A stretch of 64,000 nt of DNA from Rhizobium sp. LC145 (GCF_001005825.1 NZ_LBHV01000002.1:62001-126000); one strand, 5' to 3'; positions 20,790 to 29,112 are shown, numbered from the stretch's first letter. A program made the numbers and translations. The notes: generated by a model not told the origin, from the sequence alone.

Positions 20790-21344
20790 ATGGGCAACAT
20801 TCAGGCTCCGTTCCGGCAGCGCTATCGTATCAATGCACTTCGGGCAGCTGGCGGCCTCGCATTCTGCTTGCTTGCAGTCACATCGGGGCCGCCGGCACCT
20901 CCCTTGGTGAGAGCCGTTTTTGAGGTCATGGGAACGCTGGCGATCTTCATTGCAATTGCCGGTCGAGGTTGGTCGCTATTCTACATCGGCGACCGCAAGA
21001 ATTCGGAACTCGTCACCTATGGGTCCTATTCGATCACGCGCAATCCGCTCTATTTCTTCAGTCTGATCGGCATTGCCGGAGTTGCCGCGCAAACTGGCAG
21101 TCTATTGCTCGTCGGCGCAATCACGTTGACGGCATATCTGGCATTCGACATGGCCATGCGAGGCGAAGAGGCCTACCTGGCCAGCCGCTATGGCCAACGC
21201 TTCCATGAATACCGGCGGACGACTCCGAGGCTTTGGCCGGATCTTTCCTTGTGGCGGGGAAGGGACGACACACCCCTTCGCCCGCGAAAGCCCCCGGGGG
21301 GTTGGGGGGCGGGGGGGGCTTCCTTGCCGCATGGATCGGCGTAG
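20790..21344 (+). CDS. Isoprenylcysteine carboxyl methyltransferase-like membrane protein, probably frameshifted
   Basis: A protein of the ICMT/PEMT methyltransferase-like family: several membrane spans, then YGSYSITRNPLYFFSLIG and EEAYLASRYGQRFHEY, which match the SAM-binding C-terminal motif. The frame then enters a G-rich tract (21296-21320), gives the low-complexity PPGGWGAGGAS, and stops at 21344. In the next frame 21323-21406 encodes FLAAWIGVELIELG and a hydrophobic end at TAA 21404-21406, which looks like the native last helix. One missing G would restore the frame. A GTG at 20745 could be the start. Confidence 0.75.
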   Translation: MGNIQAPFRQRYRINALRAAGGLAFCLLAVTSGPPAPPLVRAVFEVMGTLAIFIAIAGRGWSLFYIGDRKNSELVTYGSYSITRNPLYFFSLIGIAGVAAQTGSLLLVGAITLTAYLAFDMAMRGEEAYLASRYGQRFHEYRRTTPRLWPDLSLWRGRDDTPLRPRKPPGGWGAGGASLPHGSA

Positions 21345-21460
21345 AGCTCATCGAACTTGGCCAGTCGGTTGGTCTTTTGCCAGTGTTCTTGACCCTGCCG
21401 CTCTAATGAGCGCTTGCTACGGCGGGTCAGGGACCTGCTTGGCCTTTCCAACCCTCGCAA

Positions 21461-21472
21461 CAAAACTTAATA
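21461..21472. promoter_or_regulatory. Shared 12-mer upstream of the response regulator gene
   Basis: ACAAAACTTAAT lies about 64 bp before the response regulator start. The identical 12-mer lies before the histidine kinase gene (23535-23546). A related stretch with ATTAAGCGA is found at about 20713-20731 before the ICMT-like gene. A site for the encoded regulator is one explanation. Confidence 0.35.
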
Positions 21473-21535
21473 AAGCGAAACATTCGCAGTCTGCGTCACA
21501 TGCATTGTGCGCCAGTTGAGGCAAGGAAGACGACA

Positions 21536-22258
21536 ATGCAATCAAGTTCCGCGAACGCGAAAATTCTGATCGTGGAAGACGACCCGGAGATCGGCAAACT
21601 TCTCGCGCTCGCGGTGCAGGAAAATGGGATGATTGCCACCGTCGCCGACGATGGGCATATGATGCAGTCCTTGCTGCGTAATAACGAATTCGACCTCATC
21701 ATTTTGGATGTCATGTTACCGGGCGAAGATGGTCTGAGCATCTGCAGGCGGATTCGTTCCCAAAAGACGACACCGATCATTCTCCTGACGGCGCTTGGGG
21801 AGGAGGTGGACCGTATCGTGGGGCTGGAGGTCGGCGCCGACGATTACGTGACGAAACCGTTCAGTCCCAGGGAAGTCGTGGCGCGCATCCGTAGTCTTCT
21901 GAGGCGGGCGTCCTATGGCTTGGTCAATAACTCGGCCCAGCGCAAACTTCGCTTCGAAGGGTGGCAGATCGACCCGCTGCGCCGACAATTGCACGACCCC
22001 AGCAATGCCAGAGTTGCGTTGACAACGACGGAATTCGATCTGCTGTTGGCATTCTGTCGGAATCCCGGACGTGTCATCACGCGGGAAGAGCTTCTTTCCC
22101 TCACGCATACAGGTCTTGCCGGGCCGATCGAACGCAGCGTCGACGTGCATATCAGCCGGCTGCGTCAGAAGATCGAGTCGGATCCGAAAACGCCGGTCCT
22201 GCTGCAGACGGTCAGGCTCGGCGGTTATATGTTCACCGCCAATGTCGAGCAGGGCTGA
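21536..22258 (+). CDS. Two-component response regulator, OmpR family
   Basis: About 240 residues. The receiver domain (1-120) has the acidic pair in IVEDDPEIG, the phosphoacceptor Asp58 in LIILDVMLPGEDG, and the conserved Lys in DDYVTKPFSP. A winged-helix DNA-binding domain follows (LTTTEFDLLLAFCRNPGRVITREELL). The start at 21536 is preferred to 21500 since AAGGAAG lies just upstream. The likely partner kinase is at 23643, beyond a reversed mipA gene. Confidence 0.93.
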   Translation: MQSSSANAKILIVEDDPEIGKLLALAVQENGMIATVADDGHMMQSLLRNNEFDLIILDVMLPGEDGLSICRRIRSQKTTPIILLTALGEEVDRIVGLEVGADDYVTKPFSPREVVARIRSLLRRASYGLVNNSAQRKLRFEGWQIDPLRRQLHDPSNARVALTTTEFDLLLAFCRNPGRVITREELLSLTHTGLAGPIERSVDVHISRLRQKIESDPKTPVLLQTVRLGGYMFTANVEQG

Positions 22259-22466
22259 CTGTCGCAATAAAGAAAGAAATTAGGTACCAACCGTCACCAC
22301 TGAAGCGGGTCTTCAGGCGCGAGTACGTGATCTTGTCTGCTGGGCTATGATTTTACGCCGGGCGCCCTCTGGAACACCATTCAGAAGCCTAGGAAATAGC
22401 TTGGCCTATAATTGCGGACAGCGTTCTTACCTTGCGGCTCTGGTGGCACTTTCTACATAATTCTGC

Positions 22467-22492
22467 AAAAAAAGCCGGGTATTTGCCCGGCT
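22467..22492 (-). terminator. Rho-independent terminator of mipA
   Basis: On the minus strand, AGCCGGG pairs with CCCGGCT (22473-22479 and 22486-22492) and is followed by seven T residues (22467-22473). It is 25 bp past the mipA stop, a classic intrinsic terminator. Confidence 0.85.
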
Positions 22493-22516
22493 TCTCGTTG
22501 TTCGTTTTCTTCCAAT

Positions 22517-23365
22517 TCAGAACTTGTAACCGACAAACACCGAGGTGGAGGGCTGCAGCTTCTCTTCCACGATCGGGCTGTCGGCGGCATCGCCCGTCAG
22601 TATGCCAAGGCTCGCTTCGCCGCGGATCAACCAGTTTTCGCTCAGCATATACGTGGCGGAGGCTGAGACGTTGACGCGCTTGAGACCAGCATCCGGCTTG
22701 TATTCGGACAGACCGGATCGTGCCGCTTGCGCAGCGTTCACACCGAAATAGGCTTCCATGTGCTTGCTGTTGGCGACGACAGCCTCAACGCCGGCGCCGA
22801 GGATCAGGCGCTCGGTGACGGACGCCTGATATTCGGCACCGAAGGTCCCGATCAGGCTCTCGCTGCCGTCGATCGTCTGGTCGACGCTGGCATAGAACTC
22901 GAAGCCCTTCCAGCTATAGGAAGCCTTGGCGCCAATTGTTGCGGCGAAGTCGATGTCGCCCAGTCCATCGAGACGGTCCGCGTCGTCCTCGTCCCGCCCG
23001 CCTTCGTAGCCGACCTTGGCCGCCAGCGCGAAACCCTCGTGTCGAAGCGCCGTGACGGTTACACCTGCCGGGTCGATTTCGAGCCACTCGCCATAAGTGA
23101 AGACGATCACCGGTATGGGCTGCACTTCAAACTTGTTGCCGCCTTCATATTCCGGTTCGTAGATTGCGCCGCCGCCAACAATGAGGCTCCAGTTTCGCTG
23201 CGGCTTCTCGTTGTTGAACCGCTCCTGATCGAATGGCGGTTCTGGGGTCTGTGCCCCAAGGATCGCGTCGGCGGCGAGTGCGCTCGAAGCCGTGCCGGCG
23301 AACACGAAGGAGAGGCATAGGGCGCTTGATCGAAGTCGCCGATCGGTCCGTTGGATAAAAGACAT
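22517..23365 (-). CDS. mipA: MipA/OmpV-family outer-membrane protein
   Basis: A 282-residue protein with an N-terminal signal peptide (about residues 12-33, ending ASSALAADA) and a beta-barrel pattern ending in a terminal aromatic (STSVFVGYKF). The segment NWSLIVGGGAIYEPEYEG is typical of MipA/OmpV. Members are outer-membrane proteins linked to murein synthesis scaffolds or antibiotic/osmotic response. It is divergent from the histidine kinase gene and between the two genes of the two-component pair, so it may be a regulated target. Confidence 0.87.
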   Translation of the reverse strand: MSFIQRTDRRLRSSALCLSFVFAGTASSALAADAILGAQTPEPPFDQERFNNEKPQRNWSLIVGGGAIYEPEYEGGNKFEVQPIPVIVFTYGEWLEIDPAGVTVTALRHEGFALAAKVGYEGGRDEDDADRLDGLGDIDFAATIGAKASYSWKGFEFYASVDQTIDGSESLIGTFGAEYQASVTERLILGAGVEAVVANSKHMEAYFGVNAAQAARSGLSEYKPDAGLKRVNVSASATYMLSENWLIRGEASLGILTGDAADSPIVEEKLQPSTSVFVGYKF

Positions 23366-23534
23366 GGGTGCTCCAGTGATTTGACACGGAAGCCGTCGGC
23401 GCGCGCCGAGGACCGTGTTTGCAACATCTCCGTCCTGCCATGGGCCGAGCTTGGCCGGCGTGTCTTTGTGTTACGCTTTGTTGCGGATAGGCCTGACGAC
23501 GGACAGTTCCTGCGGGCATTTGCGGCCGATCGAC

Positions 23535-23546
23535 ACAAAACTTAAT
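23535..23546. promoter_or_regulatory. Shared 12-mer in the mipA/kinase divergent promoter region
   Basis: ACAAAACTTAAT, identical to the copy at 21461-21472 upstream of the response regulator gene. It lies 97 bp before the kinase start and 169 bp before the mipA start, so one bound site could serve both directions. Confidence 0.35.
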
Positions 23547-23642
23547 CTCGGATTTCCGTGGAACGCCCTATTCTCCGCCGGATCGGGTCTGCCATAGAGC
23601 CGTTTCAAGTCAACCAGCGGGCATGGAGCCCAAGGAGGCGTT

Positions 23643-24989
23643 TTGGGATTTCGGATATCCCGGTCGATCTCGACCATTCACGGCCAGATCACCGCCGTCA
23701 TTTTCGCCTGCCTGATCATTGCCTTCGTCATAGGTTCGACACTGGAAGCCTGGGTGCGGGACGAATATACTGCCCCTGATCTGGAAGGTATGTCTGCCCG
23801 CGTTTCGGCAATCGCCTCGGTCTTGGCAACGGCTACGCCCGAGGAGAGAAGCTCGGTTCTGGCGGCGGCCAATCGCGGCGGGCAAAATTTTGTCCTGCGT
23901 CCGCTCTCCTATTTTGACGATTTCACCACTACGTCGCCGGACGAGCCTTTCATCCAGGTTGCGATCGATCGGCTCCTGCCTCCCGAAGACCGACCCATAC
24001 CATTCGGGGGCTGGAGAACCTTCGTCGGCGGTAAGCGCGTCCTCGCAGCCAAGATCGATGACGAAACGCTGCTCGTCATGGAGCTGCTGCCCGAAAGCTT
24101 TCTTCGCAACGATGCGTTGCGATTTGGTTCGAACTACCTGGTGGCGACGGTCACGCTGATCATCCTGTTCTCCATGTTCGCTGTCTGGGCGATAACCCGC
24201 CCGCTGCGCCGGATTGCCTCCGCGGCTATGAAGGCGGACATCTCTCTCGGCGCGGCACCGTTCGAGGAGCGCGGCAGCGTCGAGATTGTGACGCTTGCGC
24301 GGGCGCTCAATGGAATGCAGCGCCGCATCTCGGCTATGGTCGATGCACGCACGCGAATGCTTCGCGGCATAAGTCATGATCTCAGAACACCGCTGACGCG
24401 ATTGAGGCTTCGCGCCGAGAGAGTGAACGAAAACGAAGTCCGGGAAGCCTTGCTCACGGATATAGAACGAATAGACCGGCTCTTGAAGGAAAGCCTCAGC
24501 TATCTGCGGGACAATCACCAGAGCGAGGCATTCCAGCGTGCCGATCTCGGCTCGATATTGCAGACGGTGTGCGATGAGTTCGCGGATATGGGGCATGAAA
24601 TCGCCTATCGCGGTCCCTCGCGATTGGTTGCAAGCTTCAAGCCACTTGCCATCACGCGCGCGGTGACGAACCTGTGCGACAATGCGACCAAATTCGGAAG
24701 CCGTGTCGATGTGACGCTATGCGCGACTGATGGTGAAGCCATCATCGATGTCGCGGATGATGGACCGGGAATTCCCGCTGAGCATCGCGACCGGGTACTT
24801 GAGCCATTCTATAAAGCCGATGCGGCGCGGGGAGGGGCGGATATTGGCTTCGGCCTCGGGTTGTCCATCGTCACCGAGATTGTACAGGCGCATCATGGAA
24901 AGCTGGAATTGATGGATCGTCATCCGCACGGATTGATTGTCAGGCTGGCTATACCTCAAGAGCAGAGTGCGATCGAGTTGGACCGGTGA
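23643..24989 (+). CDS. Two-component sensor histidine kinase
   Basis: A 448-residue membrane kinase. TM helices at about 16-35 and 164-184 bound a periplasmic sensor of ~130 residues, followed by HAMP (TRPLRRIASAAMKAD). The phosphoacceptor is His245 in RGISHDLRTPLTRL. The ATPase has NLCDNATKFG, DDGPGIP and GFGLGLSIV. The start is a TTG with AAGGAGG 4 bases upstream, so weak initiation may be intended. It should phosphorylate the OmpR-type regulator at 21536. Confidence 0.92.
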   Translation: MGFRISRSISTIHGQITAVIFACLIIAFVIGSTLEAWVRDEYTAPDLEGMSARVSAIASVLATATPEERSSVLAAANRGGQNFVLRPLSYFDDFTTTSPDEPFIQVAIDRLLPPEDRPIPFGGWRTFVGGKRVLAAKIDDETLLVMELLPESFLRNDALRFGSNYLVATVTLIILFSMFAVWAITRPLRRIASAAMKADISLGAAPFEERGSVEIVTLARALNGMQRRISAMVDARTRMLRGISHDLRTPLTRLRLRAERVNENEVREALLTDIERIDRLLKESLSYLRDNHQSEAFQRADLGSILQTVCDEFADMGHEIAYRGPSRLVASFKPLAITRAVTNLCDNATKFGSRVDVTLCATDGEAIIDVADDGPGIPAEHRDRVLEPFYKADAARGGADIGFGLGLSIVTEIVQAHHGKLELMDRHPHGLIVRLAIPQEQSAIELDR

Positions 24990-25230
24990 TCAACCCATTG
25001 ATAACTACGGCACCAAGAAAACAGCTCGCTATAAGCTGGGCTTAATATCACTTTGGCTGCAAAGTAGACCTGCTCGGCCCGTACTTCCTGAAGTGCCGGC
25101 GCGATGATGCATAGACCAAGCGCAACGTATAAGTACCAATCTGGTAATGCGCACCCGGAGTGCCCTCCAAATCTGCATCAGATCAGCTTTCGGGTTGTCA
25201 CGTCCTTGGGCAGGTGTCCGAAACGCTATC

Positions 25231-25265
25231 GTAGGACCGGCGGCATTCCGTTACGCCGGCCCTAC
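25231..25265. repeat. Hairpin repeat 1 (GGCCGGC type)
   Basis: Arms GTAGGACCGGCG and CGCCGGCCCTAC (one G-U pair) enclose an 11-nt loop and are followed by GGTCGCGGA. It is the first member of a local hairpin family otherwise clustered at 28.8-30.6 kb. Confidence 0.7.
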
Positions 25266-25357
25266 GGTCGCGGATAGGTTCCGTGGCTTTGGCGCCCCGC
25301 GACGCTCCTTAACGCTGAAGTTGAATTTCGGTTCCAGAGCGACACAGCTCATAAGGA

Positions 25358-25391
25358 TGAGGCCTGGCGGCTTCGACTCCGCCAGGCCTCA
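25358..25391. repeat. Hairpin repeat 2 (AGGCCTGG type)
   Basis: A 13-bp perfect inverted repeat, TGAGGCCTGGCGG with an 8-nt loop, followed by TGGCTGCGA. It precedes the 32-bp leader repeat by 100 bp, as hairpin 13 does at 30530-30559. Confidence 0.7.
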
Positions 25392-25490
25392 TGGCTGCGA
25401 CTTATATGCTTCGGGGGACAACGGACTTCGCAGCCTCGCACCACTTGGGGAGGTCAATGACTGGTGCGATAGCAGATAAACCGCGCATCC

Positions 25491-25522
25491 CCTGAAACGG
25501 TTCCCTTCAACATCGGAGAAAA
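25491..25522 (+). repeat. 32-bp direct repeat, copy 1
   Basis: Begins CCTGAAACGGTTCCCTTC and ends in GGAGAAAA. It is identical to 30623-30654; both are followed within a few bases by ACACGACG. In copy 2 an ATG follows the GGAG at ribosome-site spacing; here that ATG reads AAG. It looks like the duplicated leader of a small gene. Confidence 0.75.
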
Positions 25523-25566
25523 TCACCAAGACACGACGTGTCATCGCGGTGGATCCCCGTTACCTC

Positions 25567-25719
25567 TTATCGTCCGCTGATCGCACAGATTGGCTTCACC
25601 AGGGCTCCGACAAAGGCGGCGCACAGAACGAGGCGCTTGCCTATGTCTGCTACACCGGCGGTGATAAATGTGGCAATGCGAGCGAAGCGGTCGTATCCAT
25701 ACGCTCCTCGAAAGCACGC
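25567..25719 (-). pseudogene. Remnant of a small membrane protein
   Basis: A 50-codon minus-strand frame with no usable start. It encodes RFARIATFITAGVADIGK and then a hydrophobic helix ending in KPICAISGR. Composition resembles small rhizobial membrane proteins, but no family can be named. The missing start suggests decay. Confidence 0.25.
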
Positions 25720-25927
25720 TCAACGCCTTAGGTTGCGACATCCAGGTAGTGCGGGAAATACCGCAGTGGATGGAATGCGATCGTCCGTCGTCTTCGATCA
25801 GGTGGGGCGGCTTGTGTTCTCATGGTTAATGGCCCCTTCACCAAAGATGGTGAGATTTCGCACTCCTGAGCCAAAATGAAGTAGAGGCACTGCATCTCAG
25901 ATGTAAATTGGGGTTTGGGGTAAGCTC

Positions 25928-26242
25928 ATGACGGAGCTTGGGGAAGACTGGCTTGTGCGCGCGATCTTGGCGGTGCACAGCTACCGGCAGATGTATGCTC
26001 TGGCCTGCGAAATCGTGGGTAATACGGAAAACGAAGCCGTCAGAGATGCGGCGGACAAGGTCGTCGCTCGGCTCAAGCCGGTCGTTGACCTACCCGTCGC
26101 GGACGGCGCGGAATTGTCCATCGCATTGCGGGCGTTCCTGAAGCTAATCGCTCATCTGCAAGTGAATGGACACGGTGGCGCTAAGCTCGATCAGGACGTG
26201 GCCGCCACCTACCTCGATCTGGTAGACCACGCAACCGTTTGA
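25928..26242 (+). CDS. Hypothetical protein, 104 aa
   Basis: A soluble, mostly helical protein beginning MTELGEDWLVRAILAVHSYR, with acidic and Ala/Val-rich helices and no motif I recognise. GGGGTAAG precedes the ATG. It is first in a run of small genes of rhizobial character. Its 3' end overlaps the end of the opposite-strand fragment at 26181. Confidence 0.6.
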   Translation: MTELGEDWLVRAILAVHSYRQMYALACEIVGNTENEAVRDAADKVVARLKPVVDLPVADGAELSIALRAFLKLIAHLQVNGHGGAKLDQDVAATYLDLVDHATV

Positions 26243-26414
26243 TCTCGTCCAAATGGGGGAAGTGTTCATCGCACCACCAGGTGACCGGTCCGACTTCTGG
26301 CAAAGCTCTTGTTATTCCACACTGGGCATCCTTCTTCTGCCTGGCTTCCTGCTCTGCGAGTTTCTTGGCCTTCATACACATTTCTTCGCTCATCCCGGGC
26401 CACGTTCCGGCCAA
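26181..26414 (-). pseudogene. Cys/Lys-rich ORF fragment without a good start
   Basis: The frame contains MSEEMCMKAKKLAEQEARQ followed by VTWWCDEHFPHLDEI, which looks protein-like. The frame is open up to about 26490 but holds no ATG there; 26414 is a TTG. The upstream part includes CAATGIADTP, possibly a lipoprotein-like or signal segment. No family recognised. Likely a truncated or decayed gene next to two small overlapping ORFs. Confidence 0.35.
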
Positions 26415-26421
26415 CTGAGCA

Positions 26422-26592
26422 TCATAGCAATCCTCGGACGCCTTTGCCGTAAGCCTCGGCGTATCTGCAATACCCGTTGCAGCACAAGTGCAGGACCGGC
26501 CATTCTCCGTCTAAGCCAGCAAAGTGGTCCGGTGTCTCGGGATTGGTTCGGCGCCACGTGTAGCGGGGATCGGGACCACCCGTCTTAGGCAT
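26422..26592 (-). pseudogene. Truncated small ORF coupled to the upstream gene
   Basis: A 56-residue frame, MPKTGGPDPRYTWRRTNPET at the start, with PDHFAGLDGE after it. That opening looks like a family of short tryptophan-rich rhizobial proteins, but the second half (LHLCCNGYCRYAEAYGKG) does not, suggesting rearrangement. Its ATG overlaps the stop of the 26585-26800 gene. Confidence 0.35.
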
Positions 26593-26800
26593 GATCTTTG
26601 CGCTCCAAGCTTGGCCGCCAGCCCCTTGTCATTCCGGTGCTCATCGCTCCTTCAGCGAGAACAAGCTCATGACGCAGGTGACGGCAGTCCTCCAGCAAGG
26701 TTTGGACCGCGGCGAGGGCGTCTCCTCCATGGTAGGCAAGAACCTCCTCAAGCGCATTGCGAGCTTCGTCTTTTTCAATTTCATGCTGTTTCGTAGACAC
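26585..26800 (-). CDS. Small hypothetical protein, 71 aa
   Basis: Starts at a GTG with AAGGAG 5 bases upstream. The sequence KDEARNALEEVLAYHGGDAL followed by AVQTLLEDCRHLRHEL is charged and helical, and could form a short coiled coil. No known family. It reads into the next small ORF with overlapping stop and start. Confidence 0.5.
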   Translation of the reverse strand: MSTKQHEIEKDEARNALEEVLAYHGGDALAAVQTLLEDCRHLRHELVLAEGAMSTGMTRGWRPSLERKDHA

Positions 26801-26937
26801 GACTTCTCCTTCGCGCCGAAGCGCGTTCTTCTTCTGGGATTTTCAAGGGAGCGCCGCCGCATTGCGGCTCCGGTGTTCTAATTATGTTCTCATTCGAGAG
26901 TGAGTCAACAGGAGTCTTTTAAAGCGATGCTGATGGA

Positions 26938-27189
26938 CTATTGACCGCGGACGAAAACACCGGCTTCCGCGGCAGCCTTGAGGAAGGCAATCCGGGCATC
27001 CTCAGCGGACCGCTCTCCCTCCATCACCGCGAGGCAGACGCGCTGAGCCTCCCAGTATTCGTCACCATCATCGACAGGCCACATCAATAGCAATGCGTGA
27101 GCTGCTTCTTCGGCGCTCCATATCGTTCGATATCCGCCGCGATTGTCCTCTTCATATGTGATCGGCCTTTCCCAGTGACCACGTCTCAT
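26938..27189 (-). CDS. DUF982 domain protein
   Basis: An 83-residue protein with the DUF982 pattern: YRTIWSAEEAAHALLLMWPV followed by ARIAFLKAAAEAGVF at the end. DUF982 proteins are small, multi-copy and almost confined to Rhizobiales; function unknown. The start at 27189 follows AGGAGG; an upstream extension to 27264 is rejected for that reason. Confidence 0.8.
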   Translation of the reverse strand: MRRGHWERPITYEEDNRGGYRTIWSAEEAAHALLLMWPVDDGDEYWEAQRVCLAVMEGERSAEDARIAFLKAAAEAGVFVRGQ

Positions 27190-27350
27190 ATGAGCTTCCT
27201 CCTGTCTGCCAACGCAGCTCTGATTTGGAGGTTCCGCAATCCTCAGGGTGTTACGGTTATCCACTGCAACCTATCAATTTTGACGGATAGCGACCGAGAG
27301 GAAATTGACCTAAGCAATAACGAGAGTTGTCGTAATGAGAAGAGGTTCGC

Positions 27351-27632
27351 ATGGAGGTTGTGATTTACGCTTGTCAGATCATTCCAGGTGACGATGAAGA
27401 GCTACATTTCGCCGCCACGCTTGAAGAGTGCATGCGGAATGCCTCCGAAATTCTCAAAGACCTTCGGCAGGATCCGGATGTAAGCGCTGACGAGCTTGGC
27501 GCAAGGGCCGTCTATGAGTGCACTTTGCGGACGCCGGACACCGCGACCCTCATTGCCATTCTGAACGAGGATTCCGAGGCGATCCGGACCTGTGTTGCCA
27601 GCCGAAAACTGGTGACCATCGTCCAGGAGTGA
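27351..27632 (+). CDS. Small hypothetical protein, 93 aa
   Basis: An acidic soluble protein beginning MEVVIYACQIIPGDDEELHF. AGAAGAGG precedes the ATG. It is divergent from the DUF982 gene. No recognised domain. Codon use fits its neighbours, so it is likely real. Confidence 0.55.
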   Translation: MEVVIYACQIIPGDDEELHFAATLEECMRNASEILKDLRQDPDVSADELGARAVYECTLRTPDTATLIAILNEDSEAIRTCVASRKLVTIVQE

Positions 27633-27900
27633 AATCGTTCCTATTCCACCTCACCACTCGCGTCGGTCGCCAGCATGAGGTTATCCGCAAATTCGATCAT
27701 GCTGTCACAACTCCGCCTCTTCCCTTCAGGCTTTCACTCGTCGTCGGTATAGACCGCCATGCTCCATCGCCCAAAGATCATCGCATAATCGCCGTGGGGT
27801 TAACATGCTACAGTCATATTGTGGCCGGATCGTTCCCCATGCTGGCTACGGGTTTACCCGACATGCTGTTGTTCACGCTCTTAGCTGAAAAGGAATGAAG

Positions 27901-28326
27901 ATGATCACTCGCAACTTCCGTCCAGCATCGCTATCCGCACTGATTTTGAGCTTGGTGTTTTTCGGCAATCCTGCTTTTGCGCAGGAGGCAAATACACAGA
28001 AAGGGCCCGTCCAAGGGCAGACGGGTGGCAATGGCATGCCTGCTGCCGCCGTCACCGATCAGAAAATCGAGGCTTTTGCGGTCGCGTACCTGCAGGTCGA
28101 CAAGGTGAGGCAGGAATACTCGACCAAGATTGGAGCCACATCGGACGCGGCTACAAAGCAACAGCTCCAGACCGAGGCAAGCAAAAAAATGGTGCAGGTG
28201 GTCGAAGGTTCTCCAGACATGTCAGTTGAGGAATACAATGCAATCTTAACCGCCGCGGAAAAAGATCCCGCACTCGTTCAGAGGGTGCAGGATAAGCTTC
28301 AAAAAGCCACACCGTCGCAGCAGTAG
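27901..28326 (+). CDS. DUF4168-domain exported protein
   Basis: About 141 residues. A signal peptide (ALILSLVFFGNPAFAQ) is followed by a low-complexity linker and then the DUF4168 pattern IEAFAVAYLQVDKVRQEYS, ending with EYNAILTAAEKDPALVQRV. These periplasmic proteins are of unknown function. The start at 27901 is 6 bases after AAGGA; the ATG at 27895 is an alternative. A terminator follows. Confidence 0.8.
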   Translation: MITRNFRPASLSALILSLVFFGNPAFAQEANTQKGPVQGQTGGNGMPAAAVTDQKIEAFAVAYLQVDKVRQEYSTKIGATSDAATKQQLQTEASKKMVQVVEGSPDMSVEEYNAILTAAEKDPALVQRVQDKLQKATPSQQ

Positions 28327-28353
28327 CACGTTTGCAGTCGTGCTCTAGAAGAG

Positions 28354-28392
28354 GGCGCTCCCCGGCAACGGGTCGAGCGCCTTCGTGTTTTT
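28354..28392 (+). terminator. Rho-independent terminator after the DUF4168 gene
   Basis: GGCGCTC (28354-28360) pairs with GAGCGCC (28375-28381), followed by TTCGTGTTTTT. It lies 28 bp after the stop codon. Confidence 0.8.
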
Positions 28393-28479
28393 CCGGGCGT
28401 GTCCGCCTGGAAATCGCATCAAAACTCCCGCCCCGAAGCCCTAAATTTTCTGCACAAGCTTATGAGATGGAACAAAATT

Positions 28480-28504
28480 GCCCCCTTCGCGTTAGGGGGC
28501 GTTT
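28480..28504 (+). terminator. Hairpin with short T run
   Basis: GCCCCC and GGGGGC pair around TTCGCGTTA and are followed by GTTTC. It sits between the DUF4168 terminator and the next tiny ORF, so it may be a second terminator or part of that ORF's leader. Confidence 0.5.
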
Positions 28505-28535
28505 CATAAGATGTAACTCATGGGGCGGTAAGGCT

Positions 28536-28634
28536 ATGAAGGACTTATGGCAGCGAACCTGGGTGGACTACGGGGCACCAGTGCTCATCATGTGTGCAGG
28601 GCTGGTCGTAACCTGGATAGTCATTCACGTTTGA
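28536..28634 (+). CDS. Tiny membrane protein, 32 aa
   Basis: MKDLWQRTWVDYG followed by a single hydrophobic helix (APVLIMCAGLVVTWIVIHV) to the stop. TAAGG is about 6 bases upstream. Very short, so moderate confidence, but the amphipathic start plus clean helix is typical of small membrane proteins. Function unknown. Confidence 0.45.
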   Translation: MKDLWQRTWVDYGAPVLIMCAGLVVTWIVIHV

Positions 28635-28832
28635 CCTCGGCGGCAACTTTCTGGTTACACAGCAAGCGATTTTCTGAGCACATAATGAGCACTGAACGTT
28701 GGACACTCTCGATCAGGCACTGGTCACGCCTGCCGAGTTTAGAGGATATGGGTGAGCGGAGCAGTTGAAGTCAGCGGGCTTTATCGGCTTGTCGAGCTTG
28801 GCCACGTCTGCATAGAGAAGGTACTTCTCAGG

Positions 28833-28865
28833 TACGACCGGCAAATCGGGCCCCTGCCGGTCGTA
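28833..28865. repeat. Hairpin repeat 3
   Basis: TACGACCGGCA and TGCCGGTCGTA, 11-bp perfect stem, tail TGGTCGCG. The downstream sequence (TTGTCCGAACATCTCGGCAC) matches that after hairpin 6. Confidence 0.7.
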
Positions 28866-28953
28866 TGGTCGCGTATTCATCAGGAGAAAGAGACCACGAC
28901 CTTGTCCGAACATCTCGGCACAAATTCTGTTCTCCACGGATATGATCCCAGAG

Positions 28954-28990
28954 CATAGGACCGGCGACATCTCGTTACGCCGGTCCTATG
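28954..28990. repeat. Hairpin repeat 4
   Basis: CATAGGACCGGCG and CGCCGGTCCTATG, a 13-bp perfect stem with an 11-nt loop, tail GCCGCC. Counterpart of hairpin 8. Confidence 0.75.
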
Positions 28991-29112
28991 GCCGCCCGGT
29001 GCGGGTTGGGAAATGACAGCGCGGCTCCTAAAAACGCCGCAACCGGCGTGAGGTTCCTGCCGCACGTCAGGAATGAAAATAGAGGCTCGAATCGCAACTC
29101 GACAATAGACAT

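Larger units (their letters stand above)
24990..25927. other. Intergenic region with hairpins and gene remnants
   Basis: 938 bp without an intact gene. It carries two strong hairpins (25231-25265 and 25358-25391), one copy of a 32-bp direct repeat (25491-25522) also found at 30623-30654, and a minus-strand remnant of a small membrane protein (25567-25719). The first 230 bp show nothing recognisable. Confidence 0.6.
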
